DNA of 64,000 nucleotides from Siderastrea radians (Eukaryota; Cnidaria; Anthozoa; Scleractinia; Rhizangiidae): NCBI GenBank assembly GCA_964017195.1, contig OZ024887.1, positions 61,674,811 to 61,738,810 of the forward strand, read 5' to 3'. Shown piece by piece: positions 57,491 to 64,000 of this stretch (position 1 is its first letter; each line of letters starts with the position of its first letter). The notes under the pieces were generated by a model. It saw only the letters and a program-made list of their open reading frames with translations, ran no database searches and was not told where the DNA came from. The position numbers and the translations under genes were made by a program.

Positions 57491-58620
57491 CGTAGGCTCA
57501 TGAGGGGACGTGGGATTTTGACGGCAACGAGGGGTTTTAGGGGGTGGCTAGGTGGGTGGAGCAGGATTTAGAGACTGAGATTTGGATATGATTTAATTTT
57601 CTGAGGAGAGTCTTCGAATTTAGATTTGTAAACTAACGAATTAAAAAATCACGAGACAACTTTAATAGGAATAAAAACCAAACTGCGGTGACGAACATGA
57701 GAAGACAACGCATGTTGTAAAAGCATTGATTTATGAACATAACGTTTCGGATGCTTCAACATACATCTTCTGAAGTGACCGTTGGGAAAATTACAAATAA
57801 ATTTAAACGCAAAGTGAACAACTGGTACCTAATCAGGAAAATGAAAAATTATTAACAAACAGACTTCAAATAGAAATCTGCAAAACAAAACAAAACCTAG
57901 CTAGTAAACGTAGGCTCATGAGGGGACGTGGGATTTTGACGGCAACGAGGGGTTTTAGGGGGTGGCTAGGTGGGGTGAGCAGGATTTGGAGACTGAGATT
58001 TGGAGATGATTTAATTTTCTGAGGAGAGTCTTCGAATTTAGTTTTGTAAACTAACGAATTAAAAAATCACGAGACAGCTTTAATAGGAATAAAAACCAAA
58101 CTGCGGTGACGAACATGAGAAGACAACGCATGTTGTAAAAGCATTGATTTATGAACTTAACGTTTCGGATGCTTCAACATACATCTTCTGAAGTGACCGT
58201 TGGGAAAATTACAAATAAATTTAAACGCAAAGTGAACAACTGGTACCTAATCAGGAAAATGAAAAATTATTAACAAACAGAGTTTAGTTAGAAATCTGCA
58301 AAACCTGAAAACAAAACCTAGCTAGTAAACGTAGGCTCATGAGCGGACGTGGGATTTTGACGGCAACGAGGGGCTTTAGGGGGTGGCTAGGTGGGTGGAG
58401 CAGGATTTGGAGACTGAGATTTGGACATGATTTAATTTTCTGAGGAGAGTCTTCGAATTTAGATTTGTAAACTAACGAATTAAAAAATCACGAGACAAGT
58501 TTAATAGGAATAAAAACCAAACTGCGGTGACGAACAATCTAATCAGGAAAATGAAAAATTATTAACAAACAGACTTCAGTTAGAAATCTGCAAAACAAAA
58601 CAAAACCTAGCTAGTAAACG
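57491..58620. repeat. Tandem repeat of ~420 bp, 2.7 copies
   Basis: Units start at 57,491, 57,909 and 58,330, each with CGTAGGCTCATGAGGGGACG or a one-base variant. The third unit lacks about 137 bp in the middle. Each unit contains an AACGTTTCGGATGCTTC/CTTCTGAAG block like those at Penelope-like element ends. Confidence 0.9.
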
Positions 58621-58779
58621 TTTTCTTTACATGCCTTTACATGTCTTACATGTCTTTGTCTTGTCAAGTTCATCACCTCAGTTTGCTTTTTATTCCTATT
58701 GAAGTTGAGATGGCCGAAGAATAAGAATGTTTAAGAGACAACTTTTTAAAGACATCATTTTCGGCATTACTTATGCCAT

Positions 58780-59270
58780 CTTCATTTTAAGTCCCCCCCC
58801 TCCCGTTTATAAGCCCATCCGCACGTAAACAAAAAATGTTCCGGTTATAAGCCCCCCCCCCCCCCCCCGCTTATAAGCCCTCCTCTACTTTTCCTTGTTG
58901 TCTATAAATATAATCACTTTGCAAATCAAGTAGACTGCGGAACAATATAATTTAATTACTTTCTCGTCAATCCTCATTAAAGTAACAATTTTAAATTTTA
59001 AGTGTAAAACAGTCTTTAACAGCCGAGATGCCGGCAGGGCATCTAGACAAGGCTTCAACTTTATCCAACTTCAAAGGGTTTTACGTTTGTGTACCGCCGG
59101 TATTTTCCATTTTGAGGACGTTCCATGCGTAGACCTCTGTGCCTCGCGTGACTGCTGCATGTTTTTGGCTAGTCTCAACTTATTTCTTATTTGCTCATTC
59201 CGAAACGTTTTTTTTAATACCGTTTATAAGCCCACCCAAGACCCCTCACGGTACCAATACTGTTACAAAA
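58780..59270. mobile_element. Degenerate GCTTATAAG-type MITE
   Basis: Contains CCCGTTTATAAGCCCATCC, GCTTATAAGCCCTCC and, at about 59,220, GTTTATAAGCCCACCC. These resemble the MITE at 39,355-39,826. The ends are not clear, and two poly-C runs are present. Confidence 0.4.
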
Positions 59271-59274
59271 GAAG

Positions 59275-60060
59275 GTGTCTGTCTGATGCAAATACCGTTA
59301 CAAAGTGTCAGGCACTGTATGACACCGGAAAGAACAAAGACTAAAATAAAAAGATGTTTAAACGTTGAATTATGTTCTTTCCATTAGCAGGAAAAAAAGT
59401 TATCTGAGAAAAAAAAACTGTATTTATTAAAATAATCACAAAACTACCTAATCCTATAAGAACGACTTCTTCAAATAGCTTCCAAATGTCTCGAGCCATC
59501 TCCAAAATCAAAAACGGGGGGTAATTTTTTCAAATACCCACTTTCGGGGAGGGGTAAATTTTTCATATGCCTGAATTGGTTGAAAATCACCGACCCCCCC
59601 TTAGCCATAAATAACGAACAGTCCCTTAAGAGCGGCTCTCCGTAACTTTCACCTAGGACCATGCAAGATAGAAAAATCGAAAATTGCCAAACTTTGTCAC
59701 AATAAAGGTCTTCCCAAACCATTTATAAAAATATAAGTTTTATTGTATTCCGGTAGATATTTTACCGTTACGGCGACTTTATCATTCCGATGGCTCGGGA
59801 GCGAGTAAAAACGACTTGAAAGTGTCACTTAAATCAACCGCTCGTCTTCAATTGCGAAGACAGAAATATCAATATCAAAGCCATGTAGTATAAGTAGGAT
59901 ATTCCCTTGTCATGTGTGCTTTGTCAAATTTGAATTCGATCGGGTCCAGAATTTTTGAGAGATTTTTAAAATTTAACCGTTTCGAGCGGCATAGTCGCAC
60001 GCTAAAAAATGTTGAAATTCAGGACCAAAAAAAGCACTCTGGTATATGGCTTTCGCAGGT
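59275..60060. other. Intergenic stretch, nothing identified
   Basis: No gene or complete element supported; a C-rich stretch lies at about 59,593-59,600. Confidence 0.4.
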
Positions 60061-60067
60061 GAGACTA

Positions 60068-60605
60068 CACTTGTTGGAATAAGCAATCTTTCCTCTACGA
60101 TTTGATGAAAAAAAATTTTGGGGCAAATGAAATGGTAAATTTTGGGAGCGCTTTAACTACACCCTATTTTCCAAGTGAAGACGACCTTTTGACCTTGACA
60201 GGCGGGGAAGTAATGACCAGCGTTTTCAAATAACACGCGCTAATTCCATCTTTTTTAAAACAAGTATCACAATGTTTGGTACTTACTAATTAATAGAGCC
60301 TCAAATAAAGTCATCAGCCGAAAACAGGACAGGTTTTCGCTAGCAAATACGCTTTTTGGCCAAGGTAAACTTTGGTTGTTGGTGATTAACATCGGCAAAT
60401 TTGCATAAATTTGAAACATTTTTCTTTCACAACAAACTCGCTTTTCTGCCTTCAGTTTTTTTCAAAAGAGTAGTGAAGAAAACCAATAAAGTGTTACCCA
60501 GCTATTTATAAAGCAAATCGTACCTTAATGACTCTTTTCTGATGAAGAAAGGTCGAGATTTCTTCTGGCCGCCCGTGACAACCGTCGAACATTTTTGGGT
60601 GGTCG
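60068..60605. repeat. Left arm of the large inverted repeat
   Basis: Inverted partner of 63,495-64,000. A 22-bp match near GACCTTTTGACC(C/T)TGACAGGC is among the best conserved parts. Confidence 0.8.
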
Positions 60606-60837
60606 CGAAAACGTTGCTGTCACGCAATATACACTGGTCTTAAAGTACAAACCAGAGAGGTCCCATCCTGGCTTTACTGTGCTAATTTGGAGCCACACAT
60701 ACGATCCTCGATTTAAAAGTGTGGACAGTTCACAGAAAGACAAGGCAGCAGAAAAGGCTCGGATGCTATTGAAAGTACTCAACAACTTGCAACATATAGA
60801 GCCGGAGAGGAGAGGGGATGAGAGGAAGGGCATATAA
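60530..60837 (+). CDS. Hypothetical ORF within the inverted-repeat element
   Basis: An open plus-strand frame whose start overlaps the inner end of the left arm. It encodes a hydrophilic peptide with AARDNRRTF, TQYTLVLKYKPER and a C-terminal Lys/Glu-rich helix. No family is recognised. It may be an exon of an element-encoded protein or chance. Confidence 0.2.
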
Positions 60838-62639
60838 AAGCGACGCGATTGATCATCGGACATGTTAAAAGGACTTCCTGAGATGAAATGCCTGGATTTT
60901 TATTATTGCTTCTTTTCTTTGCTATCCTGCGGCAGAATTTGTCCGATGTTTTTTTCTACTCTTGTCTCCTGGAATGTTGTCTGGCTACCATCTCTGGGCA
61001 TGACTCGTTTTTTGTTTTTGTTTTCTTTGTGTGTGTGTTTTTTGGTTGCTGTTGTATACTCCAATAAGTGCCACTTTTCTAAATAGAAGTGCCTGTGATA
61101 AATTTAATGCTGATGTTTTTATTTTTAACCATTCTAAACAAAAATAAAATCAATTATAGGGGTATGCGGGGCCCCCTTGCCCTAAAAACAGTTTTTGATA
61201 AACAAACGTACTAGATATTCCGGTCCACCCCAAGCCTTTTTTTTAAACCTCCGTTTTTAGTGTTGCGAACACTAGGGAAGGAAAAACTGTCTTGCGGGTG
61301 TGCTTCAATGGCTTCCACGATACTGCCTACGTCGACTACATATATATATATATAAACGGCTGCTATATAAATAGTCAGCCAAGAACACTGGCGTATGGTT
61401 TGAAAATGCCCTTTCTATGAATAAGCAAGTGAATTAACTGTACAAAACAGCTTTCTATCATCTACGTAAGTCTAGTTACTACCACAAAGTTCCTGTCACA
61501 CAAAAACTGCGGTATACTAATAAACACCTTTGCAACTTCTCGGATCGGTTGCTGTAATTCTCTACTATCTGCCCTACCACATAATTTGCTGCAAATTGGA
61601 CCTAAATATTTGACGGACCTAAATATTTAACGGACACTTCACTTGGACAGCTGCAGTTTTTCTTACAGCTTCTCCAGCGGATTCCAAACCATTCCCGGTG
61701 TCGCGGGCATATTGTTAAACCCAAATGAACTTCATTGACCTCAAAAATGCCTTTAAAAATCAGAAAAAAAAAACAGGTCCGAGCATCGTCAAACGTCAGT
61801 ATCTGTGCCAAGGTACATTGAGTTTTCCTGTCTTCGTTACTTTATGTCAAAAGGAATATATCCCTTGGAAGTATTCATCCACCCTAGCTGTCAAATATGT
61901 CTCATTGTAACAGGCGGGTATCTTGACAGAATTTTTAATTTGGGCAGTGCATAACTTCGTTTACTCCTCACTTATCTATGGATGTACCCCAATATGGAGA
62001 GAGGGGTGTTGCGCCCCAGGTGATAACAAATGTGGACAAATGGTGGATACCAGGAGTTATTGCATTATCTCGCTTCAGTAATACCGGCAAGATTTTCGTG
62101 CAACGTGTCGCACAACAATGCAAGAATACGTTACAAGTTGAGAGTGTTCTCATCTATACACGCAACAAATCTTTATTTTTCGAAAAGTAGAAGCAACTAA
62201 CTTTCTGCAACCTGAACACGCGACGCGGAGGTGATAATAAGCGCAACATCGTTGCGCGAATAATTGCACGAATGTTTTCCGTATTATTTGGCCTTTAGGC
62301 AAGATTTTACAACTCCTGGTGGCGGCATGTACAGTTGTATCCAAGCTAAAGACCGAGCGCAAAACATTACATATTTCTTGATGCATCATACGAACGCGCG
62401 GGACGTGCGTAGCTCGCGCCAGAAAATCCACGCTTTCGGCACTTTGCGCTAAGCGAGCCAACCTTTTTCGGAAGATTCGTGCCTCCGCGGGTTTTCTTTT
62501 TCTTGACCTTTCTTTTCTTATTTTGAGGCAGAGAAAGAGAGCGAACAGCAAAAAGTAGTTTGCGCAAACAGTTGAGAAGGGCTTCAAATTCCCAAAGTTA
62601 ATCAAACTTCAGTTCTTTGGAGAAGAAAATTAATAAAAA

Positions 62640-62885
62640 GATAGCTTCTTGTAAGAACCTTACCAGATCCCATATCAGAGTGCACAAACCTCACGCTATT
62701 TCAGACCAAAATGGTTAAAATCTATACCCTATTTCAGATCAAAAAGGCTCAAAAACCATACCCTTTGGCGCCACACATACCAATATAGCTTATATAAGGG
62801 AGTACCCCCGGGCGGGGGGGGGGGCACAAACCTCGCCCTATTTCAGACCAAAAAGGCTCAAAAACCATACCCTTTGGCGCCACTT
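62640..62885. repeat. Partial repeats with ACCATACCCTTTGGCGCCAC
   Basis: CTATTTCAGA(C/T)CAAAAAGGCT and ACCATACCCTTTGGCGCCAC occur at about 62,728-62,778 and again at 62,839-62,882. A related start lies at about 62,698. A GGGAGTACCCCC-type end and a poly-G run lie between them, so this is probably a degenerate MITE. Confidence 0.6.
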
Positions 62886-62886
62886 C

Positions 62887-63006
62887 TTCTTATTAAACTC
62901 TCGCTAGCCCGGGACCGTACTGAGAGAATATTGCCCTCAGTCTTTGTTGTACGACCTCGGGCAATATTCTCCCAGTACGGCCCTCGCTCTCAGTTAATAA
63001 GAAGTA
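62887..63006. mobile_element. Small fold-back MITE, copy 2
   Basis: CTTCTTATTAAACTCTCGCTAG at the left pairs with CTCAGTTAATAAGAAG at the right. The inner arms GAGAATATTGCCC and GGGCAATATTCTCCC are also inverted. Same family as 16,418-16,541. Confidence 0.8.
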
Positions 63007-63494
63007 AGTAACACACTGGACATTCCGCTGGGTTGTCTGAACTAACCCCACAACTTCCTCCAACTATTTCCGAATACCCACACAAAGCCATGGTAGTTTA
63101 TGAGGTTTGACAGATTGGTGGCGTTCCAAACAGTTCAACCCACGTGCAAGATTTGTGTCGCGATTTTTTGACACGAGGTGTGTTTGTTACATTATGATTG
63201 TGGAAGTATAATGACCGGTAACTTTATTTGGCTCTTATTTTTCTTTGGTTAAGAGAGATAAGAGAGATAATTTTACATTCTACAGTACTAATTCTATAAA
63301 GACTGGTTTGTATTTTAAAACAATTCATTGCACTAGAGGCAAAGTTTTAGACATCTCTTTTGTTTCTCGTCCATTCCTGCATCATGGAGATTCGCTGTTT
63401 ACGATAACTGCTGACAGCTGTTTGCATTTTGCCTGGCCATGTGGTTTTGTAATCTAAGACCAGTGTGTATTGCGTGACTGTACGTCCATCATTT

Positions 63495-64000
63495 ACCCAA
63501 AAATGTTCAACGGTTGTCATCAGTTGTTATGGGCGGCTAGTAGAAATCTCGTCATTTCTTCACAAAAAATGGCTATTAAGGTACGATTTGCTACATAGAT
63601 AGTTAGGTAATGCTTTACTGTTTTTTGGGGGGGTATTTTTACTTTAGAAACAATGAAGGTAAAAAACGAGTTTTTTGTGAAAAACAAATGTTTCAAATTT
63701 ATGCAAATTTGCCGATGTTAATCACCAACAACCAAAGTTATTTGCTAGCGAAAACGTGTCCTGTTTGCGGCTGATGACTTTATTTGAGGTTCAATTAATT
63801 AGTAAGTGCCAAACAAAAAAAATGGAATTAACGCGTGTTATTTGAAAACGCTGATCATTACTTCCCCGCCTGTCAGGGTCAAAAGGTCGTCTTCACTTGG
63901 AAAATAGGGTGTAGATAAAGCGCTCCCAAAATTTACCATTTCATTTACCCAAAATTTTTTTTTCATCAAATCGTAGAGGAAAGATTACTTATTCCAACAA
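63495..64000. repeat. Right arm of the large inverted repeat (cut by window end)
   Basis: Inverted partner of 60,068-60,605. It continues to the last base of the window. Confidence 0.8.

Larger units (their letters stand above)
60068..64000. mobile_element. Large inverted-repeat element, right end beyond window
   Basis: 60,068-60,605 and 63,495-64,000 are inverted copies that share, among others, TTGGAATAAGCAATCTTTCC / GTAGAGGAAAGATTACTTATTCCAA and AACATCGGCAAATTTGCATA. The arms are at least 500 bp. The outer right end lies past 64,000; the outer left end was not resolved. The loop of about 2.9 kb has no recognised transposase. Confidence 0.75.

Noticed and set aside
60862..61086. Hydrophobic 74-residue ORF as a membrane protein
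   Set aside because: T-rich sequence within the loop of the inverted-repeat element, no homology recognised and no splice context.

Overview
The window looks like nuclear DNA of an invertebrate metazoan, most likely an anthozoan cnidarian (coral or sea anemone). It is AT-rich. The genes have GT-AG introns, and there are no operons or bacterial features. The content (a multi-exon MACPF-domain gene, TRIM-type RING and B-box pseudogenes, a Penelope-like reverse transcriptase, a tRNA-headed SINE, and many TTAA-flanked DNA transposons) matches what I know of cnidarian genomes. The organism is inferred; no search was run.

Left part, about 0.9 to 28.4 kb: one gene on the minus strand explains almost all convincing coding sequence. 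I read 13 exons, from a signal-peptide exon at 28,358-28,304 to a cysteine-rich last exon ending at 992. Every exon-exon phase agrees and the total is 3,057 nt (1,018 residues plus stop). Exon 8 carries the MACPF signature, so the product is a secreted perforin-like protein, either an immune effector or a venom component. Its introns are full of transposable elements: a SINE pair, a 1.4 kb fold-back element, TTAA-flanked MITEs, and in intron 1 a 7.25 kb DNA transposon.

That transposon (17,273-24,526) is the main finding. It has about 0.5 kb terminal inverted repeats and TTAA at both ends. It carries a broken, intron-containing gene of a family I know from invertebrate genomes as uncharacterised 'C2H2-type' proteins, with an SDNAGCYH motif that looks like a DDE/RNase H-type active-site region. 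A second TTAA-flanked element with about 0.7 kb inverted repeats (38,215-43,671) holds an internally deleted copy of the same family on its minus strand. The two copies together suggest that the family is the transposase of a TTAA-targeting superfamily.

Middle part, 28.9 to 37 kb: a fold-back element, two tRNA-like relics, a 308-bp direct duplication, and an 82-bp minisatellite of about 43 units (33.17-36.72 kb). Relatives of the minisatellite unit lie singly inside the duplicated segments 1-1.5 kb upstream.

Right part, 37 to 64 kb: a RING pseudogene, the second TTAA transposon, a 1.1 kb element, an element with CCATGG-rich arrays just inside 13-bp inverted ends, a 250-bp MITE, a B-box/coiled-coil pseudogene, a Penelope-like element with an inverted 3' copy and 20-bp repeat arrays (interrupted by a 1.29 kb DNA element with a 6-bp target duplication), a 0.42 kb tandem repeat, and a long inverted repeat that runs off the window edge. 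I see no conserved host gene in this half.
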